Assembly: GCF_900129635.1 (NCBI RefSeq)
Contig: NZ_FSRB01000002.1
Location: forward strand, 2,694,727 to 2,758,726
Source of the DNA: Singulisphaera sp. GP187
GTDB taxonomy: Bacteria; Planctomycetota; Planctomycetia; Isosphaerales; Isosphaeraceae
Length of the DNA stretch: 64,000 nt
Direction of reading: 5' to 3'
Shown here: piece by piece, positions 44,602 to 53,990 of the stretch
Numbering within the stretch: the first letter of the stretch is position 1
How the letters are laid out: each line of letters begins with the position of its first letter
Notes under the pieces: generated by a model
What the model saw: only the letters and a program-made list of their open reading frames with translations
Database searches by the model: none
What the model was told of the DNA's origin: nothing
Made by a program: the position numbers and the translations under genes

Positions 44602-45462
44602 CTAAGTTGTCGCCAACAGCAGCTCCTCCGCATTCTTGGGCGGGTGAAGGCCATCCGTCCGACCGACGAAATAGCGTTGGGTCAGCGTCGCTGCCGACAC
44701 GTGCTGGACATCTCTAAATCCGGCTTCGCGCGCTATGGTCAGCATCTCAGGCGGCGTGAAGAAGCAGAGGAACGGCGTCCCGCTCTCTCGCGCCCCCTTC
44801 TCCGCCATCTCGAGCCCGATTCGCACCTCTGGGTCCGCCAGCTCCAGCGGAAGCAGGAACGTCATGGCGAGCGTCGATCCCGGGGCGAGCGCCGCGACCT
44901 GGCGCAGCGTGGCTGCGTTCGCATCCTTGGTGAGATACATGCTGACGCCCGTGGAAACCACGATTGCCGGCTTGCTGTCATCGAAGCCGGCAGCCACGAG
45001 CCCGTCCCGCCAGGACCCGCCCGCCTGGAAATCGACCGGCACGAAGCGTAGCCAGTCCGGGACACCGAAGCCGATCTTGAGCAGACGCTGGCGCTTCCAA
45101 ACCTGTGGACCTGGCTGGTCGATCTCAAACACCCTGAGCCGGGACGCGATCTCCGGCCTCCGCTGTGCGAAGCTGTCGAGACCGGCGCCGAGGATGACAT
45201 ACTGACTGAGCCCGCGGCCGGCCTGTTCCACAACCAGGTCCTCGATGAAGCGAGCACGGGCTATGATCGAGGCGCGGAAGGGCCGCGTGAACTGCGGGTC
45301 CATGTCTCCGCGGTGGTGCCAGCCCTGGTCCGGGGCCAGCAGCTTAAGGCCGATCTCGTCTTCCAGCACATGCGGAGGCGGATCGATCTTGACATGCAAG
45401 GCACGCCACAAGGCGACCCGCGCTGCCGTGCTGTCCGGCGCTACATCTGGCTTGTTGCTCAT
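44602..45462 (-). CDS. SAM-dependent methyltransferase of the PPM1/TcmP-like (LCMT) group
   Basis: A 286-aa protein with ATG 45462, chosen because it lies 10 bases after the VOC gene stop. YVILGAGLDSFAQRRPE is the SAM-binding glycine loop, VFEIDQPGPQVWKRQRL the acidic strand with the conserved D-x-P, and VSTGVSMYLTKDA the post-motif region of the TIGR00027/LCMT family. Members methylate carboxyl or hydroxyl groups of small molecules. The TAG stop is inside the target duplication of the IS701 element; joining the flanks restores the same stop, so the protein is not altered. Confidence 0.85.
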   Translation of the reverse strand: MSNKPDVAPDSTAARVALWRALHVKIDPPPHVLEDEIGLKLLAPDQGWHHRGDMDPQFTRPFRASIIARARFIEDLVVEQAGRGLSQYVILGAGLDSFAQRRPEIASRLRVFEIDQPGPQVWKRQRLLKIGFGVPDWLRFVPVDFQAGGSWRDGLVAAGFDDSKPAIVVSTGVSMYLTKDANAATLRQVAALAPGSTLAMTFLLPLELADPEVRIGLEMAEKGARESGTPFLCFFTPPEMLTIAREAGFRDVQHVSAATLTQRYFVGRTDGLHPPKNAEELLLATT

Positions 45463-45472
45463 GATCGTGAAC

Positions 45473-45823
45473 TCACTTGTTCGCCATGGCCGGGGCCTGA
45501 AGCCGCCAGATGCGCCCGTCGGGATCACGGACGGTCATTTCCCTTGTTCCCCAATGGGTGTCCTCGAATGGCGTGACCACATCGACGATGGCCTCAGGTT
45601 GGCAGGCGGCTTCGTCGGGCACCTTGAGCACGAGATGCGCCTCGGGCTTCTGGCTTGCCGGGACCTCCGCGATGAAGAGATGGGGACCGTCACCGGTGCG
45701 GAACTGGCCCGAATTGTGGTCGGTCTCGAACTCAAGAGTAAAGCCCAACGCTTGGAAGAACTTGGCCGCCTTGCCCCAGTTGTGGGTTGTCAGGAACACG
45801 GCCTCTATCCGTTCAGTTTTCAT
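45473..45823 (-). CDS. VOC (glyoxalase/bleomycin-resistance fold) protein
   Basis: A 116-aa protein: MKTERIEAVFLTTHNWGKAA then KFFQALGFTLEFE is the first beta-alpha-beta unit, and AHLVLKVPDEAA, WGTREMTVRDPDGRIWRLQ the second. Such proteins bind metals or small hydrophobic molecules. The ATG at 45823 overlaps the stop of the RHH regulator gene as ATGA and the methyltransferase follows 10 bases later, so the three form one operon that may detoxify or modify a small molecule. Confidence 0.8.
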   Translation of the reverse strand: MKTERIEAVFLTTHNWGKAAKFFQALGFTLEFETDHNSGQFRTGDGPHLFIAEVPASQKPEAHLVLKVPDEAACQPEAIVDVVTPFEDTHWGTREMTVRDPDGRIWRLQAPAMANK

Positions 45824-46026
45824 ATCTTTTCTCCTTTCGGCTTTGATGACACATCTCGTTCTTTCGACGATCGCCGCTCGGGCTTGCGCGCATCGAGGTA
45901 GGCCCGCAGCGCTTCCGCAACGAGGGCCGAGAGCGACAATTCCGCTTCGATGGCGTGATGCTTGACCTGCCTAATCAACTCGATCGGCAGGTACACGTTG
46001 AATTGTTTGATGTCTTCGCTGGCCAT
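45820..46026 (-). CDS. Ribbon-helix-helix regulator
   Basis: A 68-aa CopG-like protein: IKQFNVYLPIELIRQVKHHA (basic strand plus helix) and LSLSALVAEALRAYL (second helix), with a basic tail. Start ATG 46026 lies 4 bases from a set of phased repeats that are probably its operator. It heads the operon with the VOC and methyltransferase genes and is likely their repressor. Confidence 0.75.
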   Translation of the reverse strand: MASEDIKQFNVYLPIELIRQVKHHAIEAELSLSALVAEALRAYLDARKPERRSSKERDVSSKPKGEKI

Positions 46027-46029
46027 GCT

Positions 46030-46058
46030 GCTAGTATGCTAGCAACCTAGCAAGTTAG
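46030..46058. promoter_or_regulatory. Phased operator repeats of the RHH regulator
   Basis: CTAG occurs at 46031, 46039 and 46047 and TTAG at 46055, an exact 8-base period, directly upstream of the regulator start. Ribbon-helix-helix proteins often bind phased short repeats cooperatively, so this is a strong operator candidate overlapping the promoter. Confidence 0.65.
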
Positions 46059-46282
46059 TCAATCCCGAACGATCGGCTACCGCTCGGGTGTGAAAAGGGG
46101 GGGACGGAGGCAATAGTGTTCGGCACCCCGTTTGCTCGGCGGGTTTCGGCTCGAGCGAGGACACGTCGGCGGCGTGGGGAACTCCCCCTCAGTGACCTGG
46201 GGCGAGCTGCCGACTCCGGAGAATCATTGCAAACCACCGCGCAGCAGCGAACACCGCGGGTTCGGAAGGCGAACCACAGGCG

Positions 46283-46580
46283 TTACACATCCGCAGGCTT
46301 TACTTTGCTAATATGGTCAAAAAGCTCCCCTAGGCTCGCCCAGCCCGCGAAATCCAGGCAGATCATCTCGTAAGACCGGAGCGTCGGCTTGCGGCCCGTC
46401 CACTGGCTGATCAGGAGGCACGCACTGATCGCACAGCTACGCCTGGATCTCGATCCCCTCGGGATACGTACTGAGCAGGTGCCGACAGCCAAGCATGTGC
46501 TTCAAAATAATGCAAATGTGTCCACTAATGCATTTGTGTCGATCGATGTCGGCGAGTAGCTCGGCGGGCACCTCGATCCT
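46283..46580 (-). pseudogene. IS4-family transposase, C-terminal remnant with frameshift
   Basis: One frame reads LKHMLGCRHLLSTYPEGIEI then QA and a TAG. After a frameshift, the next frame continues AISACLLISQWTGRKPTLRS, YEMICLDFAGWASLGELF and DHISKVKP. This is the end of IS4-type transposases (KHLLGCRHLLS, AxIACLLISxWTGRKPT, YEMxCxYxxGWAS). The upstream catalytic part and the ends are not recognisable. The flanks 46059-46282 and 46581-46974 hold no recognised gene. Confidence 0.65.
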
Positions 46581-46974
46581 CTGAGGGGCCTCGCCAATTT
46601 ATATGAGGCGATTGTAACGGCTCCGCGCCGGATGCGGAACCCACTCGGGCTGATGTCCTCGGGTTGTTGGTCAAGATCCTCGGTCACTCGGTCGGCGGGA
46701 TCGCTTATCACCAGTACGCACACTGCGCCCCACGGCCAACAGGGAGACTGTGATCCTGCCGCAGCCGACCGCGTTCTCGGCCGTCCTGAGAGGAAGGGAC
46801 GGCGAGTGTCCGTGCTGCCGGAGAAGGTTCGCCGACGCCGGATGATGCGATCGATCTGACCGACGTGCGGAATGAATCGTTGGCAGGCGCTGGTGGGCCT
46901 GCCGTTGTCCCGGTGTAGTGTTCCAACCACCCGCCAGGTCGTTGAATTGCTTCCGGCCCGGCACTTCGCGTGTC

Positions 46975-48471
46975 TTAGTCGGCCGGCTGGGACGTCGCGG
47001 TCAGATTCCGCACGACAACCAGCACCGGGTTCGACGGCCGGATGTTGCCCTTGTTGTCCGTGCCGAGGATCGAGAATGCGTGGTAGCCCGGCTGTTGGTC
47101 ATGGACGGTGAACTCAGCGGGGCCTTTCGTCAACTCGGACACCTTCTTCGCGCCGTCGAAGAGTTCCAGCTTCTTCCAGCCGGCGAACTTGGAGTCATCA
47201 ATACTGATGACGACGCTGGAGCCTGCGTCCCACACCTCGCCCTGGGCGCTCATGGGGTGGGGCGAAGTGATCTTCAGCGGGCGGTCGTAGGTCGAGTAAG
47301 CTCGATAGATAAAGGCAAGGTCCTGATTCAGCAGCCAGCTTGACTTCATGACAGCGCCTTTGAAATCGCTGGCCGCGGCGATGTCCGTCAGGCCGCTCCT
47401 CCAGGTCGTATTGTCGGCGACCCAGCCCGACTGCGGGGCGATCGACTTCAGCTTCAGCGGTCCCTTACAAACATCTCCATCAGCGGGGTAGCGGAGCCGG
47501 ACGGCAGCATCCAATAGGGGCATGGCCAGAACTTCTTGTCCGTTGAATTCGTGACCGCCGCCGGGGACTGCCATCCATCCCCAGCGCGCCCCATTCGGGC
47601 GGTGTTCGGCCAGCACGGGCTCCACGACCGCCGCCATGCCGCCCTGCTCGTTTTCGCCGTGTTCGTTTTCGCCGTTAATGATGCATGCCGGCGTGTCCAG
47701 ATGAGCGGCCGTGGGTTTGATATCGGTCAGCTTCAGGCGAGAGCCGACGATGACCGACGCGATGACCCTGCCGGGAGCCTCGACCAGAAGCCTGCTGGCG
47801 AAGCCACCGCCTGCCGAGAAGCCCGTAGCGGCATACGGCGCGTTGACGAGCTCCGGGTGCTTCGAGTCCGCGGCGAGTTGCTTGAGGGCGTGCTGCATCG
47901 TCTTGAAGTTCTCGGCGTGCGAACTGGAGGGCCAGTGCGCGCCCAGGAAAGCGAAGCCGTGCAGGTGCATGAATTCGCGGTACCAGACCTGTTGGTAGTA
48001 GTCTCTCGAGTCGGCACGGGCATACGGCCCGACCACCAGGATACCCCGCACAACCGCCAGGTCCGCCGGGATGATGAGGCGCAACGTACGGCCCGCTTCG
48101 GTGTATTCGTACGACTTGTACCGATGCGGATCGGGCCGCGCCGAGGGGCCGGTCTCGGCCAGTCGGGACGAGACGGTGATGCCGTCGATGATGATCCCCG
48201 CGACACCGTTGACGGTGCCCCGCGTCCCTTTCACGAGATATGTGCCAGTGTCCCCCTTCGAGAACTCCGCCAGTCGCTTCGCCACCGAGCGATCGGCATT
48301 GTCTGAGGCCTTCAGCTCATAACGCTTGCCGTCAACGAGCAACTGCGGCCGCTTGTAAGTGCCCGACGCCGCTGCGGCGCCCGCAAAAGTCTCACTCTCG
48401 GCCGCAGACAACCCGACCGTCGAACCGACCAGGACCAGCTGCGCGATGGAAACGAAAAAGCACCTCTTCAT
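46975..48471 (-). CDS. Secreted alpha/beta-hydrolase-fold protein
   Basis: I use ATG 48471 (MKRCFFVSIAQLVLVGSTVG), which begins a signal peptide ending near LSAAES; a TTG 30 bases earlier would add unrelated residues. The protein is about 498 aa. The hydrolase core is seen as LRLIIPADLAVVRGILVVGP, YAATGFSAGGGFASRLL (GxSxG-type nucleophile elbow, GFSAGG) and a possible His in VPGGGHEFNG. The last 130 residues form an Ig-like region (GSSVVISIDDSKFAGWKKLE). Esterase or polysaccharide-degrading activity outside the cell is likely, substrate unknown. Confidence 0.65.
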   Translation of the reverse strand: MKRCFFVSIAQLVLVGSTVGLSAAESETFAGAAAASGTYKRPQLLVDGKRYELKASDNADRSVAKRLAEFSKGDTGTYLVKGTRGTVNGVAGIIIDGITVSSRLAETGPSARPDPHRYKSYEYTEAGRTLRLIIPADLAVVRGILVVGPYARADSRDYYQQVWYREFMHLHGFAFLGAHWPSSSHAENFKTMQHALKQLAADSKHPELVNAPYAATGFSAGGGFASRLLVEAPGRVIASVIVGSRLKLTDIKPTAAHLDTPACIINGENEHGENEQGGMAAVVEPVLAEHRPNGARWGWMAVPGGGHEFNGQEVLAMPLLDAAVRLRYPADGDVCKGPLKLKSIAPQSGWVADNTTWRSGLTDIAAASDFKGAVMKSSWLLNQDLAFIYRAYSTYDRPLKITSPHPMSAQGEVWDAGSSVVISIDDSKFAGWKKLELFDGAKKVSELTKGPAEFTVHDQQPGYHAFSILGTDNKGNIRPSNPVLVVVRNLTATSQPAD

Positions 48472-48511
48472 GCTGTCGGATCTTTCTTCGTTATTGTTCA
48501 AGAGCTCGATA

Positions 48512-49867
48512 CTACGGGTTCACCTTGCGTCGGAATGCAACCCAAGCCGTGCACCACTGGCGATCGACCGTGCTGTTCGCGTATTCCTGGCAGGTCCAGA
48601 GCAAGGTCGGGTCCGACGGGTCGACGCACGTCGTCGAGTAATTGCCCCACCCGATACCGAAGCGGCTTGGTGCATTGATCCGGTAATGGGTCGTTCCGGG
48701 TACCGCCAGGACAGGGGCTCCCATCGAACCCGCCGGATCGCCCGCCGCGTGCATCATGACATAGACGGACGGGAACTCCTTCTCCGACGTCCTTGTACAG
48801 CCCAGGCCGACGTTGCCGTCGCGGTCCACGGCGAGCGAGGGGTTGAGGTAATCGCAGGTCGGGTCGTCGACCAGGCCCTCCTGGAGCAAGGCCCCGTCGC
48901 TCACCCGCAACTCGTACCAGAGGATGCCGGGGCGCGACTTGAGGGTGCGCTTCGCGCCATTGCAACCGAACACGCTGCCCCCGTGCGCGAAGACGCAGTC
49001 CGTGCGTCGGGGTTCGTCCGCCCTCAGCTTACCCCCCGGTGCGGGCTGGACCGCCCGTCCCTCCTCCACAGAGGCGTTCGGAGTTGAGTAGGTCGTGCTC
49101 AGGGGGATGGTCTGAACGTCAGAGATGCTCGCCTTTGTACCCGACCATTTGATCTTGTACAGGTACAGCTTTCCGGCGGCATTTCCGAACTCTTTGTTCA
49201 GGAGCACCTCCGGAGCATCAGGCGACTTGTCGGGGTTCAGGTCCGTTGCCGGGAAGGATTCGATTTCCAGGTTGGGGAACGCCTGGAGGTGAGACAGGTC
49301 CGGCCCGTTCGGAGCGATGAGGTCGGCCTTCGGAATCGCGTAACAGGTGTGGGCCTTGTGCGTGTCGTTGTTCCCGTTATGAAGCGTGAGGTAGAACCCG
49401 TTCTTATCGAGACCGGCCTTCGCGCCGTAGTTATGTGGGGGGATCGGGAACTTCACCCCTTTCCAGGGCCCGGTGGGATCCGACGTCGTGGACACGGCGA
49501 GATAGCCGTTCATCGGGTCGATGCCCTGGACCCATGCGATCCAATGGCCGGAGAGCGGGTCGTACAGAATGCGGGGGTCGTTTGCCTGGAGGTCGAGTGT
49601 GTTTACCGACTGCACTCCGAGCCAAAAGTCGTGCTGGCTGAGATCCTTGACCACTTGCCCGGTCGCCTTGTCCACGGCCACGAACGCGCGGTCATCCAGC
49701 GCGACCGCGTGACGTTGTCCTACGGCCCCCGCCGCGTCGGGAGCGGGCTTCCGATACCCTGGCCCCCTGTCTGCCGGGAAGGTGCTCTCAATGGTCACGT
49801 CAGCGGCACGAACCACGGGCATCAGAGCGAGTAGGAGGGCGACGAAGGGGAGCGCTGCGCGCCTCAT
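48512..49867 (-). CDS. Secreted protein of unknown function, possibly beta-propeller
   Basis: A 451-aa protein with a clear signal peptide (MRRAALPFVALLLALMPVVR|AAD). The body is beta-rich with repeated strand-turn elements such as NDPRILYDPLSGHWIAWVQG, GYLAVSTTSDPTGPWKG, NPSLAVDRDGNVGLGCTRTS and RFGIGWGNYSTTCVDPSD; these resemble blades of sialidase-like or five-bladed propellers, where D-x-x-S-G-W elements recur. No catalytic residues can be assigned. It is 40 bases upstream of the hydrolase gene on the same strand, so the two may be an operon for an extracellular substrate. Confidence 0.6.
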   Translation of the reverse strand: MRRAALPFVALLLALMPVVRAADVTIESTFPADRGPGYRKPAPDAAGAVGQRHAVALDDRAFVAVDKATGQVVKDLSQHDFWLGVQSVNTLDLQANDPRILYDPLSGHWIAWVQGIDPMNGYLAVSTTSDPTGPWKGVKFPIPPHNYGAKAGLDKNGFYLTLHNGNNDTHKAHTCYAIPKADLIAPNGPDLSHLQAFPNLEIESFPATDLNPDKSPDAPEVLLNKEFGNAAGKLYLYKIKWSGTKASISDVQTIPLSTTYSTPNASVEEGRAVQPAPGGKLRADEPRRTDCVFAHGGSVFGCNGAKRTLKSRPGILWYELRVSDGALLQEGLVDDPTCDYLNPSLAVDRDGNVGLGCTRTSEKEFPSVYVMMHAAGDPAGSMGAPVLAVPGTTHYRINAPSRFGIGWGNYSTTCVDPSDPTLLWTCQEYANSTVDRQWCTAWVAFRRKVNP

Positions 49868-50194
49868 GTCTCGTTTTCCTTGGGATCGGGGTTCGCTTCA
49901 AATTTCTCAGGGTATGGAGCGTCGGTTCGGGATGCAATCGGCGACCGGCAACTCCGCGGTTCATGGCTGAACCCTCGGTCGTTCTGATTGACGTGAAAGT
50001 GGCTACAGCATCGCGTCCGGGGTCCGTTGAGCGACTGCTCGACGAGTGGAAATTCCTCGGCATTCCAGCGCTCCACTGGCGCGCGGCGGTCCGACACACC
50101 GAACTCACTTGGAGCAAACCATCGGACGAGCCATCAATTGACAGCGCATCTACCGCCCGCCAGCAGCTTGACGTTGGGTGACTGAATTGGCTAC
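49868..50194. other. Intergenic region, no gene recognised
   Basis: A plus-strand frame of 72 codons at 49963-50181 begins with ATG but has no family resemblance and a poor ribosome site; I do not count it. Nothing else was recognised before the repeat copy. Confidence 0.4.
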
Positions 50195-50648
50195 GGTGAA
50201 GATCATCAAGGGTCGCTCGCCAGCGCGAGCCGTCCAGGCCCAGTTGGGCAAAGATCGACTCGGCGTCGGCCGGCAGACTCGCCTTGCCATTGCGTTCGAG
50301 TCGACCCGCGGCGTCGACGAGTCGCAGGCAGCACGAGAGCGTGAAGCCGGACACCAGGCCCACACGCCCAGGCTGGGCCTCACGCCGGTCGTTCTCCGGA
50401 GCGAGCCAGAGTCCCTCCTCCTGTCCGGGGTCGTCGATCCGGGTCGACAAGTCGTCGCGGAGCGTCGATGAGGTACCATAAACTTGGGCGTGGTCGAGCC
50501 GCTCGCGGAGCGCGGTGGATTCCGGAGGCCTATCGCCACACACTTCAATGGTACAATCTGGGAGATTCAGGCAGAGCTTCGGTCTAGCTCGCACTCTCGA
50601 TGGGCCACCTAAGACCCCCTAACTTGCTCGGATTGGGTGCCTGGCCAC
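50195..50648. repeat. Dispersed long repeat, copy 2
   Basis: Nearly identical to 29321-29779. Its minus-strand frame is uninterrupted here: YGTSSTLRDDLSTRIDD, GLWLAPENDRREAQPGRVG, TLSCCLRLVDAAGRLERNG, and LGLDGSRWRATLDDLHR. I do not recognise the protein family. The 3' 106 bases (50543-50648) are the core shared with all three copies. The frame continues in both directions into unrelated sequence, so a complete gene is not evident. Confidence 0.75.
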
Positions 50649-50880
50649 GGACGACCGGACGGCAAGCCGCTCGATGTCCCCGGAAGCCATGGAACTTCTC
50701 AGCGGGATGAAGCGTCAAATTAGGGACAGAGGGCCAGACCTGGTCAAGGACTTCCGTGATCGGATTCGGGTGGGAAGTCGCGTACCGCGCTGGGCGGTGG
50801 GACACCGAGATGAACGGCGCCTTTGATCGGGTGACCTTGGGACTGAATATCTACCCTCCAGACATTCGAGGAAGAGCGCG

Positions 50881-52266
50881 GTGGTAGCAGCGACCGATCC
50901 AGGGGGGCGAGGAGAGGCGGAACCACGAGCCGATGCGCCTCGAGCGTCGTCGCCTTGGTCGATACCGGAGATCCGGGTCGTCAAGGACGATCAGGGACGT
51001 TTGCGGATCGACCAAGCCGACCCCGCCACGTACGGCGCGTATGCCGCCCGTCAATTGCTGGCGACCGCCGAAGCCGACCCGAGGTACAGGGATGGAATGA
51101 CCAAACGTGTCTCGGCGTCCTCGATCAAGATCACCTATGTCAACGACGTCGGCGAGCCTCAGAAGATCGGCGTCCGAGAGATCTTCTGCCGGATGGACGG
51201 GGATGCGCTCGTCCTGACCCGATTCGAGAATTCAGACGGCGAGAAGGTCAAGGACCTGCCCATTGCAGTCCCCCTGCTCGGCGAGCTGGACGACGATGTG
51301 GACGACGCCGATCGGCTCCACGAGCTCGCCCTGGCCGAGCTCGGTGACGTGCCGTTACCACCCGCCGAGCTTGAACCGGAGCCTGAGGAGGCCCGGCCGG
51401 CGCCGGCTCGAGAGCGGCGGCTCCCGACGGGGCCACTTCGGAAATATGACGAGGCCACTGACCCGGCTCCGGCAGCGGACACGCTCAAGACCCCACCGGC
51501 CCCTGAGCCGGCGCCGCTCAGCCCAGCGGTGATGCCGCCTGTCACAAAGGCGACGACGGCAACCATCGGCCCCCCGGCCGGTTTGACCGTACGGGCGCTC
51601 GATGACGGCGAGTCAGCCTCACTGCGTGCGCTGATCGAAGCCAAGGCGGGACAGACGCGGTGGGCCAACGGGCTCCTCATCCAGGCAGCGGAACGCCATC
51701 CGAACGATCGAAGGCTGCAAAACGAGCACCTCGCGAACCTCCTGCGGGTCTCTCTCGATCCGTCACGGGCCGAGTCCCGGACGCCGCTCGCCACTGCATT
51801 ACGCGGCATCATCGAGGAGGTGCATGCCCACAAAGCAGGCGTGTTGGATCGCGATCCCCTCAAAGCGGAGAAGGTCGCACTCCAGCCCTTCGCGCGTACG
51901 GCGCTCGGACCAACGTCGGCGGACGACGGCCAGGTGAAGACGGTTTCCGGCTCGGCTCAGCGAACTCCAGCTCAGATTCTGGCCAAGCTCGAAGATCCGA
52001 AGCTCGCACGGGCCACCCGCGTGAAGCTTCTCCTCGAAGCCGTCCCCGAGCTGATCGAGTCCTGGCGACCGGACAAGGAGAGCGGCCGCAGCGAGGCGGG
52101 CAACGAAAACAGCCCCGCGATCGTGCGCAGGCTGTTCACGGTGGCGAACGAGCAGCGTCAGCAGCGAAGGTTCATCGACAACGGCTCAGCCTTCAAGAAG
52201 GCGGGGGAGAGGTACGCGGGCCTCGAAGGTAAGTTACCGAAGTCCCCGGCCGCAGGCGACCCGTAG
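50881..52266 (+). CDS. Uncharacterised soluble protein
   Basis: A 461-aa protein with GTG start 50881 preceded by GAGGAAGAG. There is no signal peptide or membrane segment. Residues 25-130 look folded (IPEIRVVKDDQGRLRIDQAD, then SIKITYVNDVGEPQKIGVRE); residues 150-240 are a Pro/Ala/Glu-rich linker; residues 245-461 are helical (LRALIEAKAGQTRWANGLLI, AERHPNDRRLQNEHLANLL), possibly TPR-like. No family recognised. Codon usage matches the neighbours, so I believe the gene is real. The following 52267-52811 contains no recognised gene. Confidence 0.55.
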   Translation: MVAATDPGGRGEAEPRADAPRASSPWSIPEIRVVKDDQGRLRIDQADPATYGAYAARQLLATAEADPRYRDGMTKRVSASSIKITYVNDVGEPQKIGVREIFCRMDGDALVLTRFENSDGEKVKDLPIAVPLLGELDDDVDDADRLHELALAELGDVPLPPAELEPEPEEARPAPARERRLPTGPLRKYDEATDPAPAADTLKTPPAPEPAPLSPAVMPPVTKATTATIGPPAGLTVRALDDGESASLRALIEAKAGQTRWANGLLIQAAERHPNDRRLQNEHLANLLRVSLDPSRAESRTPLATALRGIIEEVHAHKAGVLDRDPLKAEKVALQPFARTALGPTSADDGQVKTVSGSAQRTPAQILAKLEDPKLARATRVKLLLEAVPELIESWRPDKESGRSEAGNENSPAIVRRLFTVANEQRQQRRFIDNGSAFKKAGERYAGLEGKLPKSPAAGDP

Positions 52267-52811
52267 GACGCTTCGAAACGTAAGGCGCGTCGGTCCGCGA
52301 TAGCGAAGCAGCTGAGTTCGGCGATCTCGGAAAACTGCCAGCGCCTCGTGACGATTGATCTGCCTCCGAGAAAGACTGCAGGCTCACCGCGTACGGCCTC
52401 CCCGAAACACTCGGTGGGACGCAGTACGAGGCGTCCCCCAGTCACGCGAATCTCTGGTTCATAGGATTCGCCGTCGCGTCGCTCGTCATCGCTTTCATGC
52501 TGAAGAAAAGGGCCGGAGCCTGAGCGAGGGAATGGCCCGATGGCTCCGCACGTTCGCTCCGGTTTCACGGGCTGAGGTGCGGAGACGACCAGCGTGTCGA
52601 GGCTTGATCGACGGTGGCTTCCGGCCTTGGCATATCGCGAGACAGCGGGTTTTGTCGACGGCCGCGCAGGGTGACCTTGAGGACGATGCGGCCGGACGGC
52701 TGGACTTTCCCTCACTCCGGTCAGGCTTTCCTCGACAGGGGCTCGAGCTTACACTGGAATCGCTTCGACGGCAGTTCACTTGAAGGCACCCTCAAGAACA
52801 AGGGGCGCGCG
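52267..52811. other. Intergenic region, no gene recognised
   Basis: 545 bases between two plus-strand genes. A frame fused upstream of the thioredoxin gene (from 52614) is open, but lacks domain content and a signal peptide is found only at the 52812 start, so I treat it as leader. No RNA motif recognised. Confidence 0.4.
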
Positions 52812-53990
52812 ATGCGGGCCGTGATACTGGGGTTGCTGCTGGGTGTGCCGGTGTTCGTCGCTCGGGGAGAGGAACAAACGCCCGCGGAGGAGTACCGGGC
52901 CTTGGTGCAGGGGTTCGCGGCAGCCGTGAAGGTGCCGACCAAGGCATATGATCTCGCGAGGACTCCCGAGGAGCGATTGAAGGCGTCGGAACGGTGGCCC
53001 TGGGTAGTGTTCGCCCCGCGGTTTCTGGAACTGGCCGAGGCGCATCCCGACGACCCGGCCGCTCTCGACACCCTCATCTGGGTGGTGGCGAACGCCCCGA
53101 CGGGAACCGCGACGAACCGAGCCGTCGAGATCCTCACCCGCGACCACATCCAGAGCGACCGGTTGGCTACGGCCTTCGCGCAGCGGCTGTTCCGCGGCGG
53201 ACCGGCCGTCATGACGCTGTACCGGAGGACGATCGAGAAGAGTCCCCACCGCGCGGCGCGGGCGCTGGCGACTTTGAGGCTCGCCGACCTGCTTTCTGAT
53301 ATCTCGTACCTGGCGAAGGGACTGCGGCAGAACACCCTTCCCGAGGCCGCTCTCCGCTACTGGAACGACACGGTGCTCCGGGAGTTCCTCGACCTGGCCC
53401 GCCGCGGCGATCCGGATGCGCTCACCGATGAGGCTGTGACCCTCTACAATTGCGTCATCGCGGATTTCGCCGACGTCAAAGGCCAGGGCGGTAAGACCCT
53501 TGGGGAGATCGCCGAGGGGAACCTATCCGAGCTTCGCGACCTTGCGATCGGCCATGAGGCCCCGGACATCGAAGGACGGGACATCGACGGCAACGCGATG
53601 AGGCTCGCTGACTTCCGGGGCAAGGTGGTGGTCGTCAACTTCTGGTCGACCTCCTGTGGTGCCTGCATGGAGATGATCCCGCACGAGCGCTCACTCGTCA
53701 AACGGCTGGAAGGCAAGCCGTTCGTCCTCCTCGGGGTCAACGATGACGAGGATCGGAATCTGGCCGTGCAGGCAGTGAAGAGCAAGAACATCACCTGGAG
53801 GTCGTGGTGGGACGGCGGTATCGAAGGACCGATCGTGCTCCGGTGGAACGTCCGCGGATGGCCGACCACGTATGTCCTCGACGACCGCGGGGTGATCCGC
53901 TTCAAGAACCTCCGCGGCCAGGACCTGGATCGGGCGGTCGATCGGCTTGTGAACGAGGCCGAATCGCGTGGGCGCGGCGGTGCATCCTAA
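52812..53990 (+). CDS. Secreted TlpA/ResA-like thioredoxin-domain protein
   Basis: A 392-aa protein; ATG 52812 begins a signal peptide (MRAVILGLLLGVPVFVARG|EE). Residues 20-250 are a helical N-terminal region (AEEYRALVQGFAAAVKV, HPDDPAALDTLIWVVANAPT). The C-terminal 140 residues are a thioredoxin fold of the AhpC/TlpA type: IGHEAPDIEGRDIDG, GKVVVVNFWSTSCGACMEM (CGAC active site) and the cis-Pro in VRGWPTTYVLDDRGVI. It should reduce or isomerise disulfides, or carry reductant for cytochrome maturation, outside the cytosol. Planctomycetes have many such long-tailed members. Confidence 0.85.
   Translation: MRAVILGLLLGVPVFVARGEEQTPAEEYRALVQGFAAAVKVPTKAYDLARTPEERLKASERWPWVVFAPRFLELAEAHPDDPAALDTLIWVVANAPTGTATNRAVEILTRDHIQSDRLATAFAQRLFRGGPAVMTLYRRTIEKSPHRAARALATLRLADLLSDISYLAKGLRQNTLPEAALRYWNDTVLREFLDLARRGDPDALTDEAVTLYNCVIADFADVKGQGGKTLGEIAEGNLSELRDLAIGHEAPDIEGRDIDGNAMRLADFRGKVVVVNFWSTSCGACMEMIPHERSLVKRLEGKPFVLLGVNDDEDRNLAVQAVKSKNITWRSWWDGGIEGPIVLRWNVRGWPTTYVLDDRGVIRFKNLRGQDLDRAVDRLVNEAESRGRGGAS

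Noticed and set aside
46590..46970. Overlapping open frames in the gap before the secreted hydrolase.
   Set aside because: No domain content in any frame; probably remnant DNA beside IS4 debris.
49963..50181. 72-codon frame with an ATG.
   Set aside because: Poor ribosome site, no resemblance to known proteins, and next to repeat DNA.
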